Origin: DATLHO01 sp035539855
GTDB lineage: Bacteria; Bacteroidota; Ignavibacteria; OLB7
Direction: 5' to 3'
DNA length: 64,000 bases
Assembly (NCBI GenBank): GCA_035539855.1
Contig: DATLHO010000154.1
Location: 1-64,000 of the forward strand
Shown: positions 8,718 through 17,479 of the stretch, piece by piece
How positions within the stretch are numbered: the stretch's first letter is position 1
Layout of the letters: the number at the start of each line of letters is the position of its first letter
The notes under the pieces: model-generated
Databases searched by the model: none
What the model was told of the DNA's origin: nothing
The model's input: the letters and a program-made list of their open reading frames with translations, nothing else
Made by a program: the position numbers and the translations under genes

Positions 8718-10097
8718 CTACGAAGCCAGCGCCGATCGCCAGTGCTCGAGCTGCGCCGCGACCGACTCCGGTGATGTGCTTCCGGTCGAGCGCTTCGCCT
8801 CGACGCTCGTCGCGGCGACGAGCACGCCGAGGACGTCGTCGTCGAAGGCGCTCGAGTACTGGCGAAGATCGTCGAGCGAGAGATCGCCCAGACGCGCCCC
8901 GCGGTCGATACAGCCTCGCACGATGCTGCCGGCCACCGCGTGCGCGTCGCGGAACGGCACGCCGCGGCGCACGAGGTAGTCGGCCAGCTCGGTCGCCGTC
9001 GAGAAGCCTCCCTCGGCCTCCGCAGCCATGCGCTCGTGCTTGAACGTGCAGGTCGCGATCATCCCCGTGCAGATCGCGAGCGAGCCCTTGACGGTCTCGA
9101 TCACGTCGAGCATCGGGAGCTTGTCCTCCTGCATGTCGCGATTGTATGCGAGCGGCGTTCCCTTCATCATCGTCAGCAGGCTGACGAGCGAGCCGAAGAC
9201 GCGCCCGGCCTTGCCGCGCACGAGCTCGGCCATGTCGGGATTCTTCTTCTGCGGCATGATGCTCGATCCGGTCGCGTACGCGTCGGCCATCTCGACGAAT
9301 CCGAACTCCACGGTCGACCACAGCACGAGCTCCTCGCCGAGCCGGCTGAGGTGCATCATCAGGATGCTCGAGGCCGAGGCGAGCTCGATGAGGTAGTCGC
9401 GATCGCTCACCGCGTCGATGCTGTTGCCGGCGACGCCGTCGAAGCCGAGGGCACGCGCGATCGCCTCACGATCGATCGGGAACGACGTCCCGGCGAGGGC
9501 CGCGGCGCCGAGCGGCGAGCGGTTGAGACGGCGGCGCGCGTCGAGCATCCGCTCGCGGTCGCGGTCGAGCATCTCGACGTAGGCGAGCAGGTGATGCGCC
9601 AGCAGCACCGGCTGCGCGCGCTGCATGTGCGTGTAGCCCGGCATGACGACGTCACGGTGCTCCTCTGCCCTCGCGACGAACGCGCGCTGCAGTCCCGCGA
9701 TGAGCGCGACGATCTCGTCGAGCGCCGCGCGCACGTACAGGCGCTCGTCGGTCGCGACCTGGTCGTTGCGGCTGCGCGCGGTGTGCAGGCGCCCGCCGGT
9801 CGGTCCGATGCGCTCGGTCAGCCGACGCTCGATCGCCATGTGGATGTCCTCGTCGGCGCCGTCGAAGGCGAGCGTGCCCGCGTCGATCTCCGACTCGATC
9901 TCACGAAGCCCCGCGACGATCGCCTCGACGTCGTCGGACGGGAGCACGCCGCAGTCGCCGAGCATCCGCGCGTGTGCGATGCTGCCGGCGATGTCCTCGC
10001 GGACCATGCGGCCGTCGAGCTCTATGGAGCGGGAGAAGGCGAGGGCCGCGGCGTCGAGCGTCTCCTCGAAGCGGCCGGACCAGAGATGGTTGTTCAT
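8718..10097 (-). CDS. argH: Argininosuccinate lyase
   Basis: 459 residues, full length for the fumarase/aspartase superfamily lyase that splits argininosuccinate into arginine and fumarate, the last step of arginine synthesis. The superfamily signature GSSIMPQKKNPD is present, as are the start MNNHLWSGRF and the TARSRNDQVATDERL substrate loop. It is the last gene of the arg operon, separated from argG by 90 bp that contain a hairpin, and followed by the operon terminator. The ATG at 10097 gives the canonical N-terminus. Confidence 0.97.
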   Translation of the reverse strand: MNNHLWSGRFEETLDAAALAFSRSIELDGRMVREDIAGSIAHARMLGDCGVLPSDDVEAIVAGLREIESEIDAGTLAFDGADEDIHMAIERRLTERIGPTGGRLHTARSRNDQVATDERLYVRAALDEIVALIAGLQRAFVARAEEHRDVVMPGYTHMQRAQPVLLAHHLLAYVEMLDRDRERMLDARRRLNRSPLGAAALAGTSFPIDREAIARALGFDGVAGNSIDAVSDRDYLIELASASSILMMHLSRLGEELVLWSTVEFGFVEMADAYATGSSIMPQKKNPDMAELVRGKAGRVFGSLVSLLTMMKGTPLAYNRDMQEDKLPMLDVIETVKGSLAICTGMIATCTFKHERMAAEAEGGFSTATELADYLVRRGVPFRDAHAVAGSIVRGCIDRGARLGDLSLDDLRQYSSAFDDDVLGVLVAATSVEAKRSTGSTSPESVAAQLEHWRSALAS

Positions 10098-10122
10098 GGC
10101 TCTGCGTTGGGCTTCAACATGA

Positions 10123-10172
10123 GGATGCGACGGAGTGGCGCGGAGGATCACCCCCGGCCATCCGTCGCATCC
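10123..10172 (-). promoter_or_regulatory. Intercistronic hairpin between argG and argH
   Basis: Perfect 12-bp arms (GGATGCGACGGA 10123-10134, TCCGTCGCATCC 10161-10172) enclose a 26-nt loop in the 90-bp argG-argH gap. The loop size argues against a simple terminator. It could stabilise the upstream message or tune argH expression (inference). Confidence 0.5.
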
Positions 10173-10187
10173 GTGTCGGTCGCCACA

Positions 10188-11396
10188 TTACTCGGTGACG
10201 AGATTCTCCACGCTGTTGACGCGATGGTACGTCTTCAGCGGCAGCGAGTAGATCTTGATGAAGCCCTCGCTCGCGCTGTGATCGAACGCGTCCTCGTCGG
10301 TGTAGGTGGCGAGGCTCGTGTCGTACAGCGAGTTCGGCGACCAGCGCGCGGCCACCGTGATGTTCCCCTTGTACAGCTTGAGCGTGACGCTGCCGTTGAC
10401 GACGTGCTGCGTTGCGTCGATGAACCCATCGAGCGCGGTGCGCAGCGGCGAGAACCAGAGCCCGTTGTAGACGAGGTCGGCGTAGTCGGCCGAGATCTTC
10501 GCCTTGTAGTGCATCGTCTCCTTGTCGAGCACGAGGCGCTCGAGCTCCGAGTGCGCGCGGTGGAGAATCGCCGCGGCCGGGGCCTCGTAGATCTCGCGCG
10601 ACTTGATGCCGACCAGACGGTTTTCGATCAGGTCGATGCGTCCGATCGCGTTGGCGCCGCCGATCTCGTTGAGGCGATCGATCAGCTCGACGCCGGTGAG
10701 CTCGACGCCGTCGAGCGAGATCGGCGTGCCGCCGGCGAAGCCGATGGTCACCGACGTCACCTCGTCGGGCGCCTCGAACGGCGAGACGGTACGCTGGTAC
10801 GCGTCGAGCGGAGGCTCGACGGTCGGATCCTCGAGCACGCCGCACTCGATGGACGTGCCCCAGAGGTTCTCGTCGATCGAGTACGGGTTCTCGCGCGTGG
10901 CGTTGACGGGAATGCCGTGGGTCTCGCAGTAGGCGATCTCATCCTCGCGCGACTTGAACTCCCACGTGCGCACCGGAGCGATGACCTTCAGGTCCGGCGC
11001 GAGCGCGGCGACGGCCGCCTCGAAGCGAACCTGGTCGTTGCCCTTGCCCGTGCAGCCGTGCGCGACGGCGCTGCAGCCGGTCTGCCGCGCGATGTCGACG
11101 AGCGCCTTGGCGATGAGTGGACGGCCGAGCGCGGTCGCCATCGGGTAGACGCCCTCGTAGAGCGCCCCGGCACGCAGCGCCGGCATGACGTAGTCGTCGA
11201 CGAACTCGTGGCGCAGATCGACGATGTGCGCGGAGATCGCTCCGGAGGCGAGGGCCTTGGCCTCGACGCCGTTGAGCTCCTTCTTCTGGCCGAGGTCGCC
11301 GCTGACGGTGACCACCTCAGCGCCGTGGTTCTCGATGAGCCAGCGGACGATCACCGAGGTGTCGAGTCCGCCCGAATAGGCAAGTGCGATGCGCAT
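10188..11396 (-). CDS. argG: Argininosuccinate synthase
   Basis: 402 residues. It ligates citrulline and aspartate with ATP cleavage to AMP. The N-terminal ATP pyrophosphatase motif AYSGGLDTSV (residues 6-15) and the AHGCTGKGNDQVRFE motif are intact, and the length is normal. It follows argR by 58 bp in the arg operon and precedes argH. Confidence 0.97.
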   Translation of the reverse strand: MRIALAYSGGLDTSVIVRWLIENHGAEVVTVSGDLGQKKELNGVEAKALASGAISAHIVDLRHEFVDDYVMPALRAGALYEGVYPMATALGRPLIAKALVDIARQTGCSAVAHGCTGKGNDQVRFEAAVAALAPDLKVIAPVRTWEFKSREDEIAYCETHGIPVNATRENPYSIDENLWGTSIECGVLEDPTVEPPLDAYQRTVSPFEAPDEVTSVTIGFAGGTPISLDGVELTGVELIDRLNEIGGANAIGRIDLIENRLVGIKSREIYEAPAAAILHRAHSELERLVLDKETMHYKAKISADYADLVYNGLWFSPLRTALDGFIDATQHVVNGSVTLKLYKGNITVAARWSPNSLYDTSLATYTDEDAFDHSASEGFIKIYSLPLKTYHRVNSVENLVTE

Positions 11397-11454
11397 TCTT
11401 CGATTGTCTGGTATTGGGTTCTCAAACGTGTAGTCGCTGTCTGGTCGTCGCAGT

Positions 11455-11946
11455 CTAGTCGTGCGATCCTCCCGCCTCCTCCCGCATCACCCTCTCCCCC
11501 GTCTGCACCATCCTTCTGAGGTCCTCGACGATCGCCGCGGTGCGCGCGATCGAGCGCGGGGCGATGAAGATCGTGTTGTCGCCGGCGAGCGTGCCGAGGA
11601 TGTCGGGATGCCGGAAGCCGTCGATGATCTCGGCGACGCCGGAGGCGCGGCCGGCGAGCGTGCGCACGATCACGAGAGACTCGTTGCACTCGATCCACTC
11701 GATCTCGTAGGCGATCAGCGTCGCCAGTCGGTTCTCCTCGGTGCCGGTGTCGAGCACGTAGCGCATTCCGTCGCTCGTGTGAACGCGGCCGATGCCGAGC
11801 TCCTTGAGATCGCGCGAGAGCGTCGCCTGGGTCGTCTCGAAGCCGTCGCTCTCGAGGAGGTGCCTGAGCTCGTCCTGGTTGGCGACGACACGCGTCGCGA
11901 TGATCTGACGGATCGCGAAGTGCCGTCCCTGTTTTGTCACGCTCAT
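11455..11946 (-). CDS. argR: Arginine repressor ArgR
   Basis: 163 residues. The N-terminal winged helix (RQIIATRVVANQDELRHLLE ... TLSRDLKELGI) binds DNA. The C-terminal domain (about 85-155) has the GTLAGDNTIFIA motif used for hexamer formation and arginine binding. With arginine it represses the pathway genes. Here it is the fifth gene of the operon it should control, starting 3 bp after argF, so it is probably autoregulated through the ARG boxes in front of argC. Confidence 0.95.
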   Translation of the reverse strand: MSVTKQGRHFAIRQIIATRVVANQDELRHLLESDGFETTQATLSRDLKELGIGRVHTSDGMRYVLDTGTEENRLATLIAYEIEWIECNESLVIVRTLAGRASGVAEIIDGFRHPDILGTLAGDNTIFIAPRSIARTAAIVEDLRRMVQTGERVMREEAGGSHD

Positions 11947-11949
11947 CGT

Positions 11950-12903
11950 CTAGGTGATTGAATTCACGAGTCGCCCCGAGTGCGGCTCGTGATTCGTTCG
12001 CCAGTGACTGACGAGCCGCGCGACGAGGGCCTTCTGCATGTGCAGCCGGTTCTCGGCCTGGTCGAAGATAATCGACCGCGGTCCGTCGATGACGCCGGCG
12101 GTGATCTCCTCGCCGCGATGCGCCGGCAGGCAGTGCATCACCAGGCAGCTCTCCGGCGCCTCCGTCATGAGCCCCTCGTTGATCTGGAACGGCGCGAACG
12201 CGGCGTTGCGCGCGGCGGCCTCGGTCTCCTGTCCCATGCTCGTCCAGACGTCGCCGTAGACGATGTCGGCGTTGCGCACGGCGGCGATCGGATCGTTGGT
12301 GATCTCGATCGAGCCGACGCCGGCGGCACGCGCGCGCTCGAGCGTCGCGGCATCCGGACCGTAGCCGTCGGGCGCGGCGAGGATGAAGTTCAACGGATAG
12401 ATCGACGCGGCCTCGATCCACGAGTTCGCGACGTTGTTGCCATCGCCGACGAACGCGACGGTGAGCCCGGGGCGCAGCCGGTCGTACTGGCGGATCGTGT
12501 AGAGATCGGCCAGCACCTGGCACGGATGCGACAGGTCGGTCAGCGCGTTGACGACAGGGACGCCCGAGTGCTCCGCGAGCTGCTCGATGACGGTGTGCTC
12601 GAACAGGCGCGCGACGATCAGTTGCACCATGCCGCCGAGCGTCTTTGCGATGTCGTAGACGCTCTCGCGCGTACCGATGCCGATCCCGTCGTTGTTGAGC
12701 GCGACCGAGCGGCCGCCGAGCTGGCCGATGCCGACCTCGAACGAGACGCGCGTGCGCAGCGACGGCTTCTGGAAGATCAGCGCCGCGCTCGTGCCGGCCA
12801 GCGGCTGGTACGCGTCGCTGAGGCGCAGCTCGTCGGCGAGCGTGAAGAGCGAATCGAGCTCGTCCGGCTCGACGTCGAAGATGGTCAGCAGATGATTGGT
12901 CAT
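11950..12903 (-). CDS. argF: Ornithine carbamoyltransferase
   Basis: 317 residues. The carbamoyl-phosphate motif is KPSLRTRVSFE (a Leu where the classical STRT motif has Thr, seen in many OTCases). HPCQVLADL and HCLPAHRGEE complete the active site, and the DVWTSMGQE loop binds ornithine. Bacteroidota often use succinyl- or acetyl-ornithine transcarbamylases instead. The argJ in this operon releases free ornithine, so true OTCase activity is the better call, from context. It lies between argB (74-bp gap) and argR. Confidence 0.93.
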   Translation of the reverse strand: MTNHLLTIFDVEPDELDSLFTLADELRLSDAYQPLAGTSAALIFQKPSLRTRVSFEVGIGQLGGRSVALNNDGIGIGTRESVYDIAKTLGGMVQLIVARLFEHTVIEQLAEHSGVPVVNALTDLSHPCQVLADLYTIRQYDRLRPGLTVAFVGDGNNVANSWIEAASIYPLNFILAAPDGYGPDAATLERARAAGVGSIEITNDPIAAVRNADIVYGDVWTSMGQETEAAARNAAFAPFQINEGLMTEAPESCLVMHCLPAHRGEEITAGVIDGPRSIIFDQAENRLHMQKALVARLVSHWRTNHEPHSGRLVNSIT

Positions 12904-12977
12904 TGTCGTCGTCTGGCGCCGATCCGGCGTGCGGATCGAGGGTTACGGATTACGGGTTGCGCGCTGGCCGTCCGGCC

Positions 12978-13856
12978 TCACGCGGCCAGGGCGGCGGCCA
13001 TTTCCGACAGCGGAGCCGCGTCGCGGACGATGCGCGTGCCGATGGGCTCGCCCTTGAAGTAGTCGCGCAGCGAGTGCGGCCGGCGACCGTCGAGGATCGC
13101 GACCGAGGCGACGCCGTTGTCGAGCGAATCGAGCGCCGACAACACCTTCGGCACCATGCCGCCGGTGATCTCTCCCGCGTCGATCAGCGCGCGCGCGCCG
13201 TCGGACTGCAGGATGTCGACCAGCCCGTCCGAAGAGTGCACGCCCTCGACGTCGCTGAGGTAGACGAGCGCGACGGCGCCCGTGGCCTCGGCGACGGCTG
13301 CGGCCGCCAGGTCGGCGTTGACGTTGAGCACGGCGCCGTCGCTCGAGAGCGCCAGCGGCGCGATCACCGGCACCATCCGCGAGCGCCACAGCAGTCCGAG
13401 CACGTCGACGTCGACCTCGGTGACGTGACCGACGAGCCCGAGGTCGATGCCGCCCGCGTCGTGACGCTCGCCGGCGAGCAATCCGCCGTCGACACCGCTG
13501 AGGCCGAACGCGTTGACCTGCTGTGCGCGCAGCGCGCGCACGATCTCCTTGTTCATGCGGCCGGCCAGCGTCATCTCGACGAGCTCGATCGTCTCCTCAT
13601 CCGTATACCGCTGTCCGTCGATGAACGTCGTCCGCATGCCCAGCGCCGAGGCCAGCGCGGTGATCCCCGCGCCGCCTCCGTGGACGATCACGACATCGGC
13701 GCCCTCGTCGACGAGCCACGCGACATCTTCGGCAAACGCATCCTCGAGTCCCCCATCGGTCATCGTCGATCCACCGAGCTTGAGTACGACCTTCGGTCGC
13801 AGCGTCGGTCCGACGAGCCCCGGGCGTACGCCCGGTCCTGGTCCGTAGTGCACCAT
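12978..13856 (-). CDS. argB: Acetylglutamate kinase
   Basis: 292 residues of the amino-acid kinase family. It phosphorylates N-acetylglutamate. The LKLGGSTM phosphate loop, VIVHGGGAGIT, the central FGLSGVDGGLL and the NVNADLAAAAVA nucleotide motif are all present. ATG at 13856 lies 2 bp after the argJ stop. The same frame continues upstream through argJ in the wrong register, so a longer start is rejected. Confidence 0.95.
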   Translation of the reverse strand: MVHYGPGPGVRPGLVGPTLRPKVVLKLGGSTMTDGGLEDAFAEDVAWLVDEGADVVIVHGGGAGITALASALGMRTTFIDGQRYTDEETIELVEMTLAGRMNKEIVRALRAQQVNAFGLSGVDGGLLAGERHDAGGIDLGLVGHVTEVDVDVLGLLWRSRMVPVIAPLALSSDGAVLNVNADLAAAAVAEATGAVALVYLSDVEGVHSSDGLVDILQSDGARALIDAGEITGGMVPKVLSALDSLDNGVASVAILDGRRPHSLRDYFKGEPIGTRIVRDAAPLSEMAAALAA

Positions 13857-13858
13857 CC

Positions 13859-15085
13859 TCAACTCCTGTAGCTCGCGTTGATGTGTATGTACTCCTTCGT
13901 CAGATCGCAGGTCCAGAAGTAGACCTCGTGAGCGCCGTCGCCGAGCGAGATGTCGATGACGACCTCGTCGCGCGAGAGGGCCTCCTTCGCCAGCTCCTCG
14001 TCGAGCACGATCTCGTAGTTGCGCAGGATCACGGGCACGCCGTTGAGCGCGATCTCGACATCGTCGGGATTGAACTCGATGCCCGAGTATCCGAGCGCGG
14101 CCAGCACACGGCCCCAGTTCGCGTCGCAGCCGTGGATCGCCGTCTTGACCAGATTCGAGTTGGCGACCGAGCGCGCGGCGGCGGTCGCCGCCTCCTCGCT
14201 CGCGGCGCCGCGGACGACGACCTCGATGAGCTTCGTCGCACCCTCGCCGTCGCGGGCGATCATTTTCGCGAGCACGATCATGACGTGCTCGAGCGCGTCG
14301 CGGAACTCGATGTAGCGCGCGTCTCCGGCGCTGACGATCGGCGCGTTGCCGGCGACGCCATTGGCCATCACGATCGCCATGTCGTTGGTGCTCATGTCGC
14401 CGTCGACGCTGATGCGATTGAACGAGCGCTCGGTGACGTGCTTCAGCGCCGGCGTCAACAGCGCCTGGTCGATCGCCAGGTCGGTCGTGATGAAGGCCAG
14501 CATCGTCGCCATGTTCGGCGCGATCATGCCGGAGCCCTTGGCCATCGCGCCGATCGTGATCTGCTGACCGCCGATCGTTACGCGCACCGCGTACTCCTTC
14601 AGGCACGTGTCGGTCGTCATGATCGCCTCGGCGGCATCGCGGGCGTTGGCGCGATCGAGCGCCGCGACGGCCGCCGGGATGCCTTCGAGCACCCGGTCCA
14701 TCGGCAGGTACTGGCCGATGACGCCGGTCGAGGAGACCAGCACCTGCTCGGCAGGCACTCCCAGCGCGCTCGCGACGGTGCGGACCATCGTCCACGCGTC
14801 GTTGAGTCCGCGCTCGCCGGTGCAGGCGTTCGCGTTGCCGCTGTTGACGACGACGGCGCTGCAGGGCGCGCCGGTGCGCAGCTGCACGCGATCGACGAGG
14901 ATCGGCGCCGCCTGTGCCTTGTTCATCGTGAAGACGCCGGCGACTGCCGCGGGGACGTCGGAGACGAGCAGAGCGAGGTCCTTGCGCGCGCGTCGCAGGC
15001 CGCAGTGCACGCCCGCGGCACGAAAGCCCGGCGGCGCGGTCACGCCACCGTCGATGACCATGGTTCCGGCAGATGCGTCGTTCAC
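13859..15085 (-). CDS. argJ: Bifunctional glutamate N-acetyltransferase / ornithine acetyltransferase
   Basis: 408 residues of the self-cleaving ArgJ family, which moves acetyl from N-acetylornithine to glutamate and so recycles the acetyl group. The autocatalytic site is PNMATMLAF with nucleophile Thr194, which becomes the N-terminus of the beta chain. The VVNSGNANACTG and NLVKTAIHGCDANWGR motifs are intact. The GTG start at 15085 overlaps the argC stop by 4 bp (GTGA), suggesting coupled translation. Presence of ArgJ implies the cyclic acetyl pathway. Confidence 0.95.
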   Translation of the reverse strand: MNDASAGTMVIDGGVTAPPGFRAAGVHCGLRRARKDLALLVSDVPAAVAGVFTMNKAQAAPILVDRVQLRTGAPCSAVVVNSGNANACTGERGLNDAWTMVRTVASALGVPAEQVLVSSTGVIGQYLPMDRVLEGIPAAVAALDRANARDAAEAIMTTDTCLKEYAVRVTIGGQQITIGAMAKGSGMIAPNMATMLAFITTDLAIDQALLTPALKHVTERSFNRISVDGDMSTNDMAIVMANGVAGNAPIVSAGDARYIEFRDALEHVMIVLAKMIARDGEGATKLIEVVVRGAASEEAATAAARSVANSNLVKTAIHGCDANWGRVLAALGYSGIEFNPDDVEIALNGVPVILRNYEIVLDEELAKEALSRDEVVIDISLGDGAHEVYFWTCDLTKEYIHINASYRS

Positions 15086-16110
15086 AGCAGTCCCTCGGTT
15101 TCCTGGAAGCCGAACATGATGTTCATGTTCTGGATCGCCTGTCCGGCAGCTCCCTTTATGAGATTGTCGATCGTCGAAAGCAGCACGAGGCTCCCGGTCG
15201 CGTCGTCGACGCGGTAGCCGATGTCGATGAAGTTCGTCCCGACGACGGCGCCGAGCTCCGGGATCGACGTTGCCGAGATGCGCACGAACGGCGCGTCGGC
15301 GTAGGCCCGATCGTAGCTCGCTGTCACGTCGGCCGCGGTCGCGCCCTCGGCCAGGCGCGCCGTGATGGTGCTGTAGATCCCGCGGGCGATCGGCGCCAGG
15401 TGCGGGATGAACGTCACCGACGTCTCGTGCCCTGCGATCGAGCGGAGCATCGTCGTGATCTCCGGCGTATGCTGGTGCGCGCCGACACGATACGCGCGCA
15501 CGTTGTCGTGCATCTCGGTGTAGCTCAGCTCGACGCTCGATGCGCGGCCGGCGCCCGAGACTCCCGAGAGCGACGAGGCCGTGATCCACTCGGTCACAAT
15601 GACGCCGTCGCGCACGAGCGGCAGCAGCGGCAGCAGGATGCTCGTCGGGTAGCAGCCCGGGTTCGCGACAAGAGATGCGCCGGCGATCTCGCCGCTGTTC
15701 CACTCGGGCAGTCCGTACGGAACGCTCCCGAGCTTCGACGGCGCGCTGTGCTCGCGGCCGTAGTAGCGCGCGTACAGCTCCGCGTCGTGCAGGCGGAAGT
15801 CTCCGCCGAGGTCAATGACCCGCGCCCGGTTCGCCGGGAGCCGATCGAGCAGATCCATCGCGTGGCCGCTCGGTAGGGCGACGAACAGGAGATCGGCGTC
15901 GAGGCTCTCAATCGTGTCGAGCGACTCGTACCGCATCCCGATCCGTCCGCGGAGCGCGGGGTAGAGCTCGTCGGCACGCTGGCCGGCGGAGCTCGCCGCG
16001 TAAAGCGTCTCGATGCGCACACCCGGATGCCGCACCAGGAGCTTGATCAGCTCGGTGCCCGAATAGCCGCTTGCGCCGGCGATCGAAACGCGTATGGGTT
16101 CTTGATTCAC
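15082..16110 (-). CDS. argC: N-acetyl-gamma-glutamyl-phosphate reductase
   Basis: About 342 residues. It reduces acetylglutamyl phosphate with NADPH. The Rossmann motif is IAGASGYSGTELIKLL and the catalytic Cys is in ANPGCYPTS. It is the first gene of the arg operon. The frame is open to ATG codons at 16161 and 16155, but those lie inside the ARG boxes and upstream of a TATATT -10 box (16142-16137). The real start is therefore more likely a GTG at 16110 or 16119, just before the conserved PIRVSIAGASG. Start choice is moderately certain; identity is certain. Confidence 0.93.
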   Translation of the reverse strand: MNQEPIRVSIAGASGYSGTELIKLLVRHPGVRIETLYAASSAGQRADELYPALRGRIGMRYESLDTIESLDADLLFVALPSGHAMDLLDRLPANRARVIDLGGDFRLHDAELYARYYGREHSAPSKLGSVPYGLPEWNSGEIAGASLVANPGCYPTSILLPLLPLVRDGVIVTEWITASSLSGVSGAGRASSVELSYTEMHDNVRAYRVGAHQHTPEITTMLRSIAGHETSVTFIPHLAPIARGIYSTITARLAEGATAADVTASYDRAYADAPFVRISATSIPELGAVVGTNFIDIGYRVDDATGSLVLLSTIDNLIKGAAGQAIQNMNIMFGFQETEGLL

Positions 16111-16136
16111 AGTGTGCACGTGGTTGACGACGCACG

Positions 16137-16184
16137 AATATACGGCGTAGTGCATAATCATGCATCACGATGCATGATTATTTA
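16137..16184 (-). promoter_or_regulatory. arg operon promoter with overlapping ArgR operators (ARG boxes)
   Basis: Three tandem, overlapping sites match the ARG-box pattern TGnAT-n4-ATnCA: TGCATAATCATGCA (16151-16164) and TGCATCACGATGCA (16161-16174) exactly, and TGCATGATTATTTA (16171-16184) partly. The centre is a perfect 12-bp-arm palindrome (16154-16165 / 16170-16181). On the minus strand a TATATT -10 box lies at 16142-16137, so the operators cover the -35 region and just upstream. Bound ArgR would block transcription of argCJBFRGH. Confidence 0.82.
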
Positions 16185-16308
16185 CGAACCTGTGGGCAGG
16201 TAGGATCGGCTGTGGATAATGACGGAGGCGGTGAGGGCCCGGATCAGGCCGGTGCGATGCCGATTCCAGCCCGAAAAGGCCGAATCGGGCCGAGGCTCGG
16301 CTTGGAGC

Positions 16309-17118
16309 TCAGCCTAGAGCTCCGGCGAGCGCGCCGGCAACCAGGGCGCCGACGAGACAGCAGAGAACATTGACCGCATCGTTGCCGACGAACGCCAGCC
16401 CCCCGGCGGCCAGAGTCGGGCGGCCGCAGTGCTCGTCGCGCTCGGTGAGTCGCCCGCAGCTCGGGCAGCGCCGCCGCGCCTGGATCGTGGCGCCGGCGAG
16501 GCCGTCGGCGAGCATGCCGGCCACGCCTCCGACGGTTGCGGCGACGAGCGTGATGATCGGCGTGGAGCTCCAGGCGATCGCGCTGGCCGAGACGATCGCG
16601 GCGCCGGTGATCGCGCCGATCGTCCCGTGGGCAGAGATTCCGCCGGAGCGCCCCGGCTCGACCCGGCGCAACGTACCGAGCGAGATCACGGGTCCACGCC
16701 CGAGAATCCCGATCTCCGTCCCCCACGTGTCGGCCGCGGCCGCGGCGAGCGATCCGACGACAGCGGCGAAGATCATCGGCGACATCACGGCGTTCTCGCT
16801 CGCCAGGTACGCGTACAGCACGAGCGCGCCAGCAACGCCTCCGTTGGCGAGCACCTGTCCGGCATCGCGCCGGCCGCCCTTCTCGAACGCCTCCTCGGCC
16901 CGCGATCGCCGCTCGCCACGACCGATGCGCGAGAGCGCCGAGCTCAGGACGAAGAAGGTGATCAGCGGCACGCTGGCGCCGAGACCGCCGAGACCGAAGA
17001 CGACCGCGCCGAGCGTCACCGTGGCGATCGCACCCGAGGCGGTCAACGCGGCGGCGCGGTACGCCACGAGCGCGATGGCGCCCGCCGCAACGGTTCCGAC
17101 AAGAAGGTTCAGGAGCAT
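16309..17118 (-). CDS. DUF92 family integral membrane protein
   Basis: 269 residues with six or seven hydrophobic segments. It carries the DUF92 signatures AAADTWGTEIG and VEPGRSGGIS, and the GxxGAxxxxxxG glycine-rich helices of the family, which also contains plant VTE6 phytyl-phosphate kinase. A CxxC...CG cluster (RRCPSCGRLTERDEHCGRP) sits in a loop near residues 215-235 and could bind zinc. Biochemical role in bacteria is not established; a CTP-dependent polyprenyl/phytyl phosphate kinase is one suggestion from the plant member. It ends about 125 bp from the arg operator. Confidence 0.85.
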   Translation of the reverse strand: MLLNLLVGTVAAGAIALVAYRAAALTASGAIATVTLGAVVFGLGGLGASVPLITFFVLSSALSRIGRGERRSRAEEAFEKGGRRDAGQVLANGGVAGALVLYAYLASENAVMSPMIFAAVVGSLAAAAADTWGTEIGILGRGPVISLGTLRRVEPGRSGGISAHGTIGAITGAAIVSASAIAWSSTPIITLVAATVGGVAGMLADGLAGATIQARRRCPSCGRLTERDEHCGRPTLAAGGLAFVGNDAVNVLCCLVGALVAGALAGALG

Positions 17119-17247
17119 CGGAGGAAACTACGGAACGGCAGATGGGCGGTGATGAGTCTTCGTAGCAGTCTGTACAGCCGGGACTCCGGCGACGGCGAAG
17201 CTTGCAAACCGGAGACCCGTGGGCATATATTTGTTTTCCTCTCAGCT

Positions 17248-17330
17248 GCGGAAGTGGTGAAATTGGCAGACACGCCATCTTGAGGGGGTGGTGCCCACAA
17301 GGCGTGCGGGTTCAAGTCCCGCCTTCCGCA
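17248..17330 (+). tRNA. tRNA-Leu (anticodon GAG)
   Basis: An 83-nt class II tRNA folds with acceptor arms GCGGAAG/CTTCCGC, a D arm with TTGGCAGAC, anticodon stem CCATC/GGTGG with loop TTGAGGG (anticodon GAG), a variable arm around GTGCCCACAAGGC, and a T arm GCGGGTTCAAGTCCCGC. CCA is not encoded. An intrinsic terminator follows. Confidence 0.95.
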
Positions 17331-17340
17331 CAGTCGAAGT

Positions 17341-17370
17341 CCCAGTAGTCGCAAGACTGCTGGGGCTTTT
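17341..17370 (+). terminator. Terminator after tRNA-Leu
   Basis: Stem CCCAGTAGTC / GACTGCTGGG (one mismatch) with a GCAA loop is followed by GCTTTTGCGTTTC, a recognisable U-rich run. It lies 10 bp past the tRNA. Confidence 0.8.
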
Positions 17371-17428
17371 GCGTTTCAGCCCCGCGACTCGCCGGAAACG
17401 ACGACGTCGACGACAGCCCCGACCCCCG

Positions 17429-17479
17429 AAAGCCACCCACCCCCTCTCCGTATTCGGAGAGGGGGCAGGGGGTGAGGTT
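17429..17479. repeat. Dispersed hairpin repeat, copy 1
   Basis: An element of about 50 bp with flank AAAGCCACCC, core hairpin CCCCCTCTCCG-TATT-CGGAGAGGGGG (17440-17465) and flank GTGAGGTT. It reaches the stop codon (17479-17481) of the minus-strand lipoprotein gene. Near-identical copies lie at 19896 and 40631, each at the 3' end of a minus-strand gene, so it may act as a terminator. Confidence 0.85.

Noticed and set aside
16155..16161. ATG codons as the argC start
   Set aside because: They lie inside the ARG boxes and upstream of a good -10 box, so they would not be on the transcript.
16170..16373. 67-codon plus-strand frame between the arg operator and the DUF92 gene
   Set aside because: It starts within the operator, overlaps the 3' end of the DUF92 gene and shows no conserved pattern.
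17248..17330. tRNA-Leu as an integration site for an island
   Set aside because: No duplicate of the tRNA 3' end, integrase or mobile genes were seen nearby.
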